Part shown: one piece after another, positions 1-7,223 of the stretch
Layout of the letters: every line of letters begins with the position of its first letter
Numbering within the stretch: the first letter of the stretch is position 1
Program-made: the position numbers and the translations under genes
NCBI GenBank assembly: GCA_016936015.1
Contig: JAFGPV010000137.1
Span: 1-45,327, forward strand
Length of the DNA: 45,327 bases
Direction of reading: 5' to 3'
Origin: Pirellulales bacterium
GTDB taxonomy: Bacteria; Planctomycetota; Planctomycetia; Pirellulales; Thermoguttaceae
The notes under the pieces: model-generated
Databases searched by the model: none
Told to the model about the DNA's origin: nothing
The model's input: the letters and a program-made list of their open reading frames with translations, nothing else

Positions 1-1
1 C

Positions 2-142
2 AAGAACAATCTCGAACTGGAGATCGTGGGACGCAACTTGCTAAACGGCAACTTCTACCAATTCGGTAACGACCAGTATATAGGCTCTCAGGCAACGCAG
101 GTCCAACCGGAGGTCTACGGCCAACTCATTTGGCGGCACTAG
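2..142 (+). CDS. C-terminal end of a TonB-dependent-receptor-like outer membrane protein (partial)
   Basis: An open frame enters from the left edge and ends at TAG 140-142, giving the last 46 residues of a protein. It reads NLELEIVGRNLL, then a short linker, then VYGQLIWRH at the very end. This pattern (a strand with 'GxNLL', then 'R/P-x-VYGxxxWRx' as the final strand) is what I know from the C-terminal beta-strands of TonB-dependent receptor-like outer membrane barrels, where the last residue is aromatic or near-aromatic; here it is His after Arg. The plug domain and most of the barrel are outside the window, so substrate cannot be said. A repeat element begins seven bases after the stop. 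Confidence 0.5.
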   Translation, partial: KNNLELEIVGRNLLNGNFYQFGNDQYIGSQATQVQPEVYGQLIWRH

Positions 143-148
143 ACGCTG

Positions 149-283
149 ATTGAGGATCAGGGAATAAATGCCGTATCATCCAACGCCCCGCGATGGCAAT
201 CGTGGGGGTAAATTGCGGCATTTCCCACCCCTGGGATTGCCATCCCAGGGCGTTGCAACAACATTGATAATCTGATCCTCAAT
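149..283. repeat. MITE-like element: ATTGAGGATCAG terminal inverted repeats around an AACGCCCCG palindrome
   Basis: A perfect 12-bp inverted repeat, ATTGAGGATCAG at 149-160 and CTGATCCTCAAT at 272-283, encloses a second imperfect palindrome (181-255) that starts CAACGCCCCGCGATGGCAAT and ends ATTGCCATCCCAGGGCGTTG. It sits between two convergent genes. The inner palindrome recurs at 17041, 19958 and 33584; the outer inverted repeat recurs around a different core at 4040-4164. No coding capacity. It could act as a bidirectional terminator. Confidence 0.75.
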
Positions 284-292
284 AGTTCTTTT

Positions 293-3094
293 TTATTGGC
301 CGTTCGGGCCAAAAACAATGCGCACCGGGCCTAGCAGACCCGAGTCGATCAGCTTCCGGTTGCGGTAGCGCCGGTAACGCTCTTCCGGCAACATGCGGCT
401 GACCCGTTGCGCCCTGGGCAGCTTCACGTCGGCCACCAGCCGGTTGTGCCAGGGGGCCGTTACGCGGACCTCGAGGCGGTTCTCGCCCGGCAGCAGCCGG
501 CCGCTCACGTCCAGCCGGAAGGGCGGCATCCAACTGACGCCCACCCTTTTGCCGTTCAGATACACCTCGCCGATCTCGGCCACCCGGCCGAGGTCCAGCG
601 TGGCGGTCAGGCCTTCGGTTTTCACGGCCTCGGGACACGTGAACGTGGTGCGATACGTGGCAATGCCGTTGAAATGCCTGATTTCGTCGTCATCCATCTT
701 GGTCCAGGATATGAGTTTCTCCAGGGTCACTTGATCAGGCGTCTTCCAACCTTTGGGAAATTCCAGCACCCAAGGACCGTTCATGGCAATCGGCTTGGGC
801 GTCGGGCCGCCGCGGGCCGCCGCAGGAGACGGCGTGCCGAGGGATTTCCGGGGAAAGACGACAAACACCGTGTGCCACGAGGGCAGCCGGAGCGTCACCG
901 ACTGGCTGTCCGGCACGCGCTTCGACTCGACGGCCTGCATGGCGCCGGTCGCCGGGTCCCACAATTCCGGCGCGCGGTCGTTGATGCGGAAAGTTACGGG
1001 AGTGTGAACCTCTTTGTCGCCAACGTTGACCACGAAGAAGACGTCCGCATCCGGCGTGCGGCGATGCACGAACCGCAGCGGCACGCCCTTCTCGGTCCGC
1101 CAGGCGGGCGGATTCGGCCCCCGTTCCAGGATCGGGACCAGGGCTGCGTAGTTGTGCTTGGGAATTTTAACGACCCGGTCGTCCACCATCAGCTCCCGGG
1201 CGATCTTTTTAAAGGCCGCGTCGGATTCCGGATAGCCGATCAGCCCCGCCGCCTGCTCGGGCGGTTTGCCCGCCCAGACCACCTTCGCGCCGGCGCGGAC
1301 CAGGTCGCGGATCTTTTCCAGCGTCTTTAGCGGCATGAAGGGAGAGCGGAGGGGATAGACGTAGAGCACGTTATACGAGGCCCCCGAGGGGAGCACGATC
1401 CGGCCGTCCCGGACCTCCATCTGATTCTGGATCAAGTCGTCGTTGACGTAGTCGAAAGCGAAGGCCTTGGAAAATCCATCCAGCCCGTCTTCGCGCGGAG
1501 CCTGCCAGAGCAGGTGTTTGTCCTCCAGGAAGTTGCGATACACGGCCACTTGGGCGACGTTCTGCCCCGATTGCAGCAGGAAGGAACACCGGCCGAGATA
1601 ATCGAAAAACGGCCGTGCCAGGGGCCACCACGTCTGCGTGATGTCGATCCGCGGCGTCACCGAATGGACCCAGCCCGGGGCGCCCGCCTCTTTGGGCGAG
1701 TAGTTTACACAGGACAGGCTCAGCAGGTTGCCTCCCAGCAGGAAGGTGGCGTCGCCCCGCTTTTTCATCAGAAACGGCGAGGGAGCAAAAGAGTATATCG
1801 GCTGAGTGATGAATTCGACGGCCGTCAGCCGATGCCCGTAGGCGTGCGCCGCCGAGGACGGGATCTTGACGTAATCGCGGCCGTGGATCCAAAGTTCGCC
1901 CATCGGGATGCCGACGGCGCCGCCGGCCTTCAGCAGATCGTTGGGGATCAGATGGCTCGGTCCGGCGGAGGCCTCCGCGTCGAAGGCCACGCCGTGCCGA
2001 ACGCACCAATCGTTGACGCGCCGGTAGTGCGTCTCCACGATCAGATCGCTCAGCGTGTTGCGGAAATCGTAGAAGAAGCGTTTCCCGTTCGGGATGGACC
2101 TTTCGCCCGCCAGGAAGGGAAGATACGGTACGAGATCGTAACCGCAACGCTTTTCAAACGCTTTTCGGAAACCGGGAGTCCAGGTCGGATTGCCCAGTTC
2201 CCAACTGTCGCAGTGGAAGCCGTCGAAAGCTGTCTTTTCAAAGGGCCCCAACTTTTTCAGGAACCGTTCGGCCACGTTCTTAAGCTGCAAGTCGGTCCCC
2301 GCCTCGCTGAGGTGATCGTGGTGGAGTCCCTCGCCGGCCCGGCTGGAGGACATGGTCCGCTTGTAGGACGGCTCGTGAAAGAAAGTATAGAGATGCCATT
2401 TCCCCTCCGGCACTTTCCACGTGACGTGGAGATTCCCGTCGACCTTGTCGCTCAAATCGACGACCTTGCCGTCGGACGCGCGGACGGCCAGAACGAAGGC
2501 GTCCCCGTCGCGAAATTTTTCCAACGTGTCGGCATCCCCGCCGACGCCGCGTCGCTCGGGAATCCGGACCGAAAAGAAGGGCGTCGGGCCCTCGAAGGCC
2601 GTCGACTTTTCAAAACGGAGGACCTGGCTCGACAATTCCGGCGGGACCCACGGACCGCCGGCGTTCCAACCGCTGCCCAACCAGCTCCGGCAGATCAATC
2701 CCAGACGCCGGCACTCGGCCTCGATGAAAGCGTACTTGTCCAACCACTCGGGACTCAGAAACGGGATGTCCTTGATGTGCTCGGTCTGGGCGTCGCGGGG
2801 CATGTTCCAGGTGTCCTTGATCCACACGCCGCCCAGGCCCTTGTCCTTGAACTCTTCCAGCTCCCGGGTAATTTCCTCTTCGGTGCAAGCGCCGCCGTGA
2901 ATCTGCCAACTGCAATGGACCCGGGAGATGGGCGGTGGATCGCGAAATCCCTCGCGGAGCGGCACTACCTCCCCCGGCTTCAACAACCCCAAGGCCCGCG
3001 TGGGAAGGTCGCCTTCCCGCGGGATGGCTGTTTCCGAAAAGGCATTTCCCACAAGACACAACAAACCGATCAAGGGCAACGTCGTCTTCCACAT
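293..3094 (-). CDS. Secreted GH106-like glycoside hydrolase (alpha-L-rhamnosidase-like)
   Basis: The product is 933 residues. The start at 3094 is chosen because AAGGAG lies about 11 bases upstream and the protein then begins with a signal peptide (MWKTTLPLIGLLCLVGNAFS); an upstream in-frame ATG at 3148 would bury this. Near the N-terminus it has 'FRDPP...HCSWQIHGG...ITRELEEFKDKGLGGVWI', the pattern of GH106 alpha-L-rhamnosidases, where the first barrel strands follow 'W..NG.vT.e.i.rdle.mk..GigGv'. The last 150 residues form a sugar-binding jelly-roll like that of GH2/GH106 enzymes ('LDLGRVAEIGEVYLNGKRVGVSW', 'GENRLEVRVT'). Likely acts outside the cytoplasm on rhamnose-containing polysaccharides. 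Substrate is inferred from family only. The stop codon lies ten bases from the repeat at 149-283. Confidence 0.75.
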   Translation of the reverse strand: MWKTTLPLIGLLCLVGNAFSETAIPREGDLPTRALGLLKPGEVVPLREGFRDPPPISRVHCSWQIHGGACTEEEITRELEEFKDKGLGGVWIKDTWNMPRDAQTEHIKDIPFLSPEWLDKYAFIEAECRRLGLICRSWLGSGWNAGGPWVPPELSSQVLRFEKSTAFEGPTPFFSVRIPERRGVGGDADTLEKFRDGDAFVLAVRASDGKVVDLSDKVDGNLHVTWKVPEGKWHLYTFFHEPSYKRTMSSSRAGEGLHHDHLSEAGTDLQLKNVAERFLKKLGPFEKTAFDGFHCDSWELGNPTWTPGFRKAFEKRCGYDLVPYLPFLAGERSIPNGKRFFYDFRNTLSDLIVETHYRRVNDWCVRHGVAFDAEASAGPSHLIPNDLLKAGGAVGIPMGELWIHGRDYVKIPSSAAHAYGHRLTAVEFITQPIYSFAPSPFLMKKRGDATFLLGGNLLSLSCVNYSPKEAGAPGWVHSVTPRIDITQTWWPLARPFFDYLGRCSFLLQSGQNVAQVAVYRNFLEDKHLLWQAPREDGLDGFSKAFAFDYVNDDLIQNQMEVRDGRIVLPSGASYNVLYVYPLRSPFMPLKTLEKIRDLVRAGAKVVWAGKPPEQAAGLIGYPESDAAFKKIARELMVDDRVVKIPKHNYAALVPILERGPNPPAWRTEKGVPLRFVHRRTPDADVFFVVNVGDKEVHTPVTFRINDRAPELWDPATGAMQAVESKRVPDSQSVTLRLPSWHTVFVVFPRKSLGTPSPAAARGGPTPKPIAMNGPWVLEFPKGWKTPDQVTLEKLISWTKMDDDEIRHFNGIATYRTTFTCPEAVKTEGLTATLDLGRVAEIGEVYLNGKRVGVSWMPPFRLDVSGRLLPGENRLEVRVTAPWHNRLVADVKLPRAQRVSRMLPEERYRRYRNRKLIDSGLLGPVRIVFGPNGQ

Positions 3095-3290
3095 GGTCAC
3101 TTTTTCTCCTTGGGCGTTCGGACTGAACCGAGCACGTATCTCTCCCATTTTTCAGTATAAAAGCAGGCATTTACGCCCACCAGGAATTAAGCCATATAAA
3201 AGCCATCATATAGCGATCATTACCGGTTTATAAATCAGAAACACCCCCTTTTTTCGGACATTCCCCCGAGGCGATCGACTGCTTGGGCAG

Positions 3291-3382
3291 GCTCAGAACA
3301 GCCAGTCTTTGTAGGGTGGGACGAACGCAGTGAGTCCCACCAGAGACCGCGGAAAACGCTTTAGCAAGCTCAGAACAGCCAG
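3291..3382. repeat. REP-like hairpin flanked by a 15-bp direct duplication
   Basis: GCTCAGAACAGCCAG occurs at 3291-3305 and again at 3368-3382. Between the copies lies GTAGGGTGGGAC ... GTCCCACC, whose arms 3315-3322 and 3334-3341 form a hairpin. The right-hand copy covers the last codons and stop of the DUF2007 gene on the minus strand. This looks like an insertion that duplicated the end of that gene. Confidence 0.55.
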
Positions 3383-3996
3383 AACAGATAGGCGGCCACG
3401 GCGACGACCACCGCCGCCAGGGCCGTCACGACAAAGACGAGTCGGCCGTTGATCTCGGCTTGCCGGGCGGATTGCGAATCGATCTCGACGCCGTCGGCAA
3501 ACTCGTGCCCACACCATTCGCAACGGCGGAGGTACTGCGGCCGGAACGGCTCGTCGCACGTGTGACAGAGGACGATCGCAGGGAGAGGTGCGGAAGCCGA
3601 TTCCTCGCCGCCCGGTTCCGCGTCGCCCCGGCGAAAGTCGGTCCCCGCCGTGCCGCAGTACGGGCAGGCCGTCAGGCGGCGCCGGCCGCAGTTCGGACAG
3701 CGCGGCCAGCCGGCGTCGGATTCGTCTCCTTCCGGTTCAGGCGCCTGTAATGGCGAGATGTTGACCCGCCAGCGTTCCGCATCCAAAGCGATCTGCCGCG
3801 CCCGCTCCGCGTCGGATTCGGCAACCATCACCCGGGGCTGGGTGGCCCAACCCAGCACGTCCACGCCCGCCCCGCCTTCCAGGACGTTGTTCATCACCGT
3901 AGCGCGAATGCCCTCCTCCTCCAGGTGATTCTTCAGCAAAAAGGCCTCCTGCGGATTCCCCGCCCGAAAAATTTCGATAAGATCGCCGTGGGCCAT
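3370..3996 (-). CDS. DUF2007-domain protein with two zinc ribbons and a C-terminal membrane anchor
   Basis: The 208-residue product starts MAHGDLIEIFRAGNPQEAF, followed by 'LLKNHLEEEGIRATVMNN ... PRVMVAESDAERARQI'. This is the DUF2007 (putative signal transducing protein) fold, about residues 4-70. Two Cys pairs follow twice: CPNC...CPYC and CHTC...CEWC, probable zinc ribbons. The last 23 residues (VFVVTALAAVVVAVAAYLFWLF) form one membrane span, so the soluble part probably faces the cytoplasm. The start at 3996 is preferred over 4041 because GGGGAGAG lies upstream. It is divergent from the esterase gene at 4180, with an inverted-repeat element between. Function unknown; DUF2007 proteins are proposed to bind small regulators, without proof here. 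Confidence 0.75.
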   Translation of the reverse strand: MAHGDLIEIFRAGNPQEAFLLKNHLEEEGIRATVMNNVLEGGAGVDVLGWATQPRVMVAESDAERARQIALDAERWRVNISPLQAPEPEGDESDAGWPRCPNCGRRRLTACPYCGTAGTDFRRGDAEPGGEESASAPLPAIVLCHTCDEPFRPQYLRRCEWCGHEFADGVEIDSQSARQAEINGRLVFVVTALAAVVVAVAAYLFWLF

Positions 3997-4039
3997 GATG
4001 TTTTCTCTCCCCGAGCGGAAATATAATGGATATTGAGCC

Positions 4040-4164
4040 ATTGAGGATCAGAAAAGAAATGTCAGCTAGCCGGCGGCTAACAGCCGCCGAGAAGCAGGGG
4101 AAATCCCCGCGGCGGCTGTTAGCCGCCGGCTATTGATCCCGACTTTGCTTTTCTGATCCTCAAT
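4040..4164. repeat. MITE-like element: 17-bp terminal inverted repeats around a TAGCCGGCGGCTAACAGCC palindrome
   Basis: ATTGAGGATCAGAAAAG (4040-4056) is inverted at 4148-4164. Inside, a perfect 23-bp palindrome arm (4067-4089, inverted at 4110-4132) begins TAGCCGGCGG. The outer repeat is the same as in the element at 149-283, but the core is different; the core recurs at 18647-18714. It fills the space between two divergent genes, so it lies where both promoters should be. Confidence 0.8.
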
Positions 4165-4179
4165 AAACTGGAGTACCTC

Positions 4180-6465
4180 ATGCTTAACCGGAAGCTCCCC
4201 CCTGCCCTGCTGTTCCTATTGTTCACGTATTTCTCCCCGGCGGCAATACCCGGCGAGGTCCCCGACCGGCCGATCCGCGTGCTGCCGGAGGGGGAATTGC
4301 CGCACGACCGGCGGCTGGAACCGCTCCGCGACCTGAACGGCTATTTTCTCTTTGCGCCGCCCGCCTCGAAAGAAGAGTGGCAGGCCCGGTCGGCAGAGGT
4401 GCGGCGGCAGATTTTGTTGTCGGCCGGCCTGTGGCCCATGCCCACCCGCACGCCGCTGCACGCCGTCGTCCACGGCAAGGTGGATCGGGACACGTACACC
4501 GTCGAAAAGGTCTATTTCGAGAGCTATCCGGGCCATTTCGTCACCGGAAGTTTATATCGGCCTAAGAAAAAAAACAGCCCTCACCCCGACCCTCTCCCGG
4601 CGGGAGAGGGAGGCAGTGGAAAACTCCCCGCCATGCTCTGCCCCTACGGTCATTGGGGCGGCGGGCGGTATTTCGACCACGGTCTGGAGGAAGTTCGCCG
4701 CGAGATCAAACGCGGGGCCGAAAAATTCGAGGTCGGCGGGCGCTACGTCACCCAATCCCCTTGCGTCAAGCTTGCCCGGCTGGGCTGCGTGGTGTTCCGG
4801 TACGACATGGTCGGCGTGGCCGACAGCCGGCAGTTGGAACACAGCCCGGGGACCCGACCGGAAATGAACACCAAGGAGAACTGGGGCTTTTTCAGCCCGC
4901 AGGCGGAACTGCGGCTGCAAAACCAGTTCGGATTACAAACCTACAATTCGATCTGCGCGTTGGACTTCCTCTGTTCCCTGCCGGACGTTGACACCGCACG
5001 GATCGGTGTGACGGGCTGCAGCGGCGGGGGCACGCAGACGTTCATCCTCTGCGCCGTCGATCCCCGACCCGCCGCCGCGTTGCCGGCCGTGATGGTCTCC
5101 ACGGCGATGCAAGGCGGCTGCACGTGCGAAAACGCCCCCTCCCTGCGGATCGGCGCGGGCAACGTCGATTTCGCCGCCCTGACGGCCCCCAAGCCCCTGG
5201 GCCTGCTGGCCGCCAACGATTGGACCGTCGAGATCGAAAAGAAGGGACTCCCCGAACTCAAGAGGCTTTACAAATTGCTCGGCGTCGAGGATCGCCTTCA
5301 GGCCTGGATCTATCCCCAGTTCCCGCATAATTACAACTACGTCAGCCGGGCGGCGATGTACGGCTGGTTCAACCGCCAATTGAACCTGGGCCAACAGGAA
5401 CCGATCGTCGAAGAAGATTATCAACCTCTCAGCCACGAGGAACTCTGCGTCTGGGATAAAGAGCACCCCCGGCCGCCCGGCGGGCCCGATTACGAACGGT
5501 CGCTGCTGCGCCTCCTGACTGCGGACTCCGAAAAGCAGATGGCGGCCCTCCGGCCCACGGACGAAAAATCGCTGGCCGAATACCGGCGGATCGTCGGCGG
5601 GGCGATCGAGACGATGATCGGGCGGAAGTTGCCCGACAAGAGTTCCGTCACCGTCAAGCAGTTTCCTGCCGAGGCGCTCGGTCCCTGGCAGTTGACCAGG
5701 CTGCTCGTCCGCAACGTCAAATCGGGCGAGGAGCTGCCCGCCATCCGCATCGGATCAAAACGCGGTCCTCATCTGTATACGGCGGTCTGGATCGACCGGC
5801 AGGGAAAGCAAGGCATTTTAGACGAACGCGGACAGTTGCGACCGGCTATCAAGAAACTCCTGGAAAACGATTACCTCGTCGTGGCCGCCGACCTGTTCGG
5901 CCAGGGCGAATTCACCTCCGACGGCAAACCGATCCAAAAAGCCCGGCTCAACCACGGCAAGAATGACGAGTGGCTCTGTTACCCTGGCGGTTTCACCTTC
6001 GGATATAATCCCTCGCTCTTCGTCCATCGGGTCCACGACGTGCTGACCCTGGTGGCCGCCTCGCAAGTTGTCGCCTTTCGCTCCGCGAAAGATGCGACTT
6101 TCGCGGAGCGAAAGGCAACGATTGACGTCGTGGGACTGAACGGTGCCGGCCACTGGGTGGCGGCGGCCCGGGCGATTGCCGGCCGCTCGATCCGCCGGGC
6201 GGTCGTCGATACGGCCGGCTTCCGCTTCGCGCAGGTGGATGCCTTCGACGATCCCGACTTCTTCCCCGGCGGCGCGAAATACGACGACCTGCCCGGCCTG
6301 TTGGCCCTCTCCGCCCCCCTGCCCCTCTGGCTGTCCGGCGAAAACGTCATTCCCCCGGTCGTCGAAGCCGCCTACCGCGCAGCCGGAAAAGAAAAATCGC
6401 TGACCGTTTATCAAGGCGATGCCCAACAAAAAGAATCCGCCGCCGTGCAGTGGCTCTTAAAATAA
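4180..6465 (+). CDS. Secreted two-domain alpha/beta hydrolase (acetyl-xylan-esterase-like)
   Basis: A 761-residue protein with a signal peptide (MLNRKLPPALLFLLFTYFSP). The first alpha/beta-hydrolase half has the nucleophile elbow GCSGGGTQT near residue 279-287 and probable His in 'QFPHNYN'; this is the pattern of planctomycete secreted esterases related to acetyl xylan esterase or dienelactone hydrolase. A second half ('VVAADLFGQGEF', 'VVGLNGAGHW') has GLNGAG in place of GxSxG, so it is probably not catalytic. Two palindromic repeats lie in frame inside the gene: one adds a Pro/Gly-rich segment (NSPHPDPLPAGEGGSG) near residue 134, the other encodes VAFRSAKDATFAERKAT near residue 632. Likely role: removing ester groups from polysaccharides outside the cell, perhaps together with the nearby glycosidase. 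Start ATG at 4180 lies just after the element at 4040-4164. Confidence 0.7.
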   Translation: MLNRKLPPALLFLLFTYFSPAAIPGEVPDRPIRVLPEGELPHDRRLEPLRDLNGYFLFAPPASKEEWQARSAEVRRQILLSAGLWPMPTRTPLHAVVHGKVDRDTYTVEKVYFESYPGHFVTGSLYRPKKKNSPHPDPLPAGEGGSGKLPAMLCPYGHWGGGRYFDHGLEEVRREIKRGAEKFEVGGRYVTQSPCVKLARLGCVVFRYDMVGVADSRQLEHSPGTRPEMNTKENWGFFSPQAELRLQNQFGLQTYNSICALDFLCSLPDVDTARIGVTGCSGGGTQTFILCAVDPRPAAALPAVMVSTAMQGGCTCENAPSLRIGAGNVDFAALTAPKPLGLLAANDWTVEIEKKGLPELKRLYKLLGVEDRLQAWIYPQFPHNYNYVSRAAMYGWFNRQLNLGQQEPIVEEDYQPLSHEELCVWDKEHPRPPGGPDYERSLLRLLTADSEKQMAALRPTDEKSLAEYRRIVGGAIETMIGRKLPDKSSVTVKQFPAEALGPWQLTRLLVRNVKSGEELPAIRIGSKRGPHLYTAVWIDRQGKQGILDERGQLRPAIKKLLENDYLVVAADLFGQGEFTSDGKPIQKARLNHGKNDEWLCYPGGFTFGYNPSLFVHRVHDVLTLVAASQVVAFRSAKDATFAERKATIDVVGLNGAGHWVAAARAIAGRSIRRAVVDTAGFRFAQVDAFDDPDFFPGGAKYDDLPGLLALSAPLPLWLSGENVIPPVVEAAYRAAGKEKSLTVYQGDAQQKESAAVQWLLK
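4579..4614 (+). repeat. CCCTCTCCC palindromic repeat inside the esterase reading frame
   Basis: CCCTCTCCCG (4590-4599) is inverted at 4601-4610 with a one-base centre, preceded by CCCTCACCCCGA. The same sequence type occurs outside genes at 39765-39800 (GCCCTCACCCTAACCCTCTCCC...GGGAGAGGG). Here it is translated as PHPDPLPAGEG without disturbing the frame. Confidence 0.7.
6073..6116 (+). repeat. Perfect 19-bp inverted repeat inside the esterase reading frame
   Basis: GCCTTTCGCTCCGCGAAAG at 6073-6091 is perfectly inverted at 6098-6116, with a six-base loop. It is translated in frame within the second half of the esterase. Such a perfect long palindrome is not expected from protein constraint, so I read it as an inserted repeat element. 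Confidence 0.7.
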
Positions 6466-6490
6466 AGGAAATCGTTCACAAGAGAAGTAA

Positions 6491-6571
6491 AGTAGAAGCG
6501 GCATCTTGCCGCTTCACGTAGAGATGACGCAGAAACATCCTGCCCCTTGATGCGGCAGGATGCCGCATCGA
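6491..6571. repeat. Double-hairpin repeat (GAAGCGGCATC.. / GATGCGGCAGG..)
   Basis: Two short palindromes stand at the ends: GAAGCGGCATCTTGCCGCTTC at the left (21 bases, stem GAAGCGGCA) and a GATGCGGCA...TGCCGCATC stem at the right. Three related copies occur at 7144, 21473 and 36294. It sits between convergent genes (esterase ending at 6465, small gene ending at 6790) and may end transcription from both sides. Confidence 0.75.
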
Positions 6572-6789
6572 CCAAGAAAAAAAGCCTCGGGCCGGCCGGC
6601 ACGGTTGACAGGGAGGCAGAAAAATGCCGTGCGCGGTCGCAGCCCGGGGCACCGTGGTTTGGAAAGGATGAAGGATGAGGGATGAAGGATGAAACATCCA
6701 AGCGAGGTTTAACATATCATCCCTCATTCTCCTCCGTGTCCTCTGGGATTCTGTGGTTTAAATCTGTCCGTCCTTTCTTACGTCAAGCG
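6572..6789. other. Non-coding gap with GGATGA-type simple repeat
   Basis: I see no gene here. It holds a short simple repeat at about 6663-6695 made of GGATGAAGGATGAGGGATGA units, and an AT-richer stretch up to the end of the small minus-strand gene. The same GGATGAGGGATGA motif returns at the 3' end of the Fur-family gene near 10098. Confidence 0.5.
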
Positions 6790-6990
6790 TTAAAGCAAAG
6801 ATCGGAAACGCCGGGAATTGGGTTGTACTATTGGTGAGGCAGGGCAGTAACGGGCCTCCAACTCCCGCAGTTGCCGGTTGATCGACCGCGTAAACTGCAA
6901 ATACGGCAGCAACGCGACCCGCAACGGCGTATTCCAATGGATCGGGTTGATGGTGATCTGCTGCAACAAGTTGGGTGATACGTCTTTCAT
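6790..6990 (-). CDS. Small conserved-looking protein of unknown function
   Basis: A 66-residue product starting MKDVSPNLLQQITINPIHWN and containing 'LPYLQFTRSINRQLRELEARY'. The start at 6990 has AAGGGG and GAGG upstream; a longer frame to 7086 has a low-complexity Arg/Pro extension and is less likely. The composition (mixed hydrophobic and charged, no long Arg/Pro runs) differs from the shadow frames around it, which is the main reason to call it. No domain is recognised. Its promoter region would include the hairpin at 7073-7104. Confidence 0.45.
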   Translation of the reverse strand: MKDVSPNLLQQITINPIHWNTPLRVALLPYLQFTRSINRQLRELEARYCPASPIVQPNSRRFRSLL

Positions 6991-7072
6991 CCTCGTTTTC
7001 CCCTTGGGGTTTCTGTTCTCCTTACGCAGGCCGGGACGGCGGAGTTCGGCCGGGAACAAACGGAAATGCAAA

Positions 7073-7104
7073 CGCCCAACCGGCAACGAGTTACCGGTTG
7101 GGCG
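7073..7104. terminator. Candidate hairpin terminator downstream of the EF-hand gene
   Basis: CGCCCAACCGG (7073-7083) is perfectly inverted at 7094-7104 with a ten-base loop. On the minus strand it is followed by a T-rich but interrupted tract (TTTGCATTTCCGTTTG). It may terminate the EF-hand gene or act in the leader of the small gene at 6790-6990. Confidence 0.35.
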
Positions 7105-7143
7105 CTGTGCTAGAGACAGGAAGGGTGGTCAATCGTCGTCCCA

Positions 7144-7223
7144 GTAGACGCGGCATCTTGCCGCGTCACCAAGTCTGAACTGTCATACTGTTCCCGCAGG
7201 AAGCGGCAAGATGCCGCTTCTAC
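7144..7223. repeat. Double-hairpin repeat, provides the stop codon of the EF-hand gene
   Basis: The left hairpin has the stem GACGCGGCA/TGCCGCGTC and the right hairpin the stem GAAGCGGCA/TGCCGCTTC. The right end, GTAGAAGCGG read on the minus strand, contains the TAG at 7220-7222 that ends the EF-hand gene. Same family as 6491, 21473 and 36294. Confidence 0.75.

Noticed and set aside
407-3160. Long plus-strand frames opposite the glycosidase (407-1330, 1514-3160)
   Set aside because: They are shadows of the GC-rich minus-strand gene; no start signal, signal peptide or family pattern.
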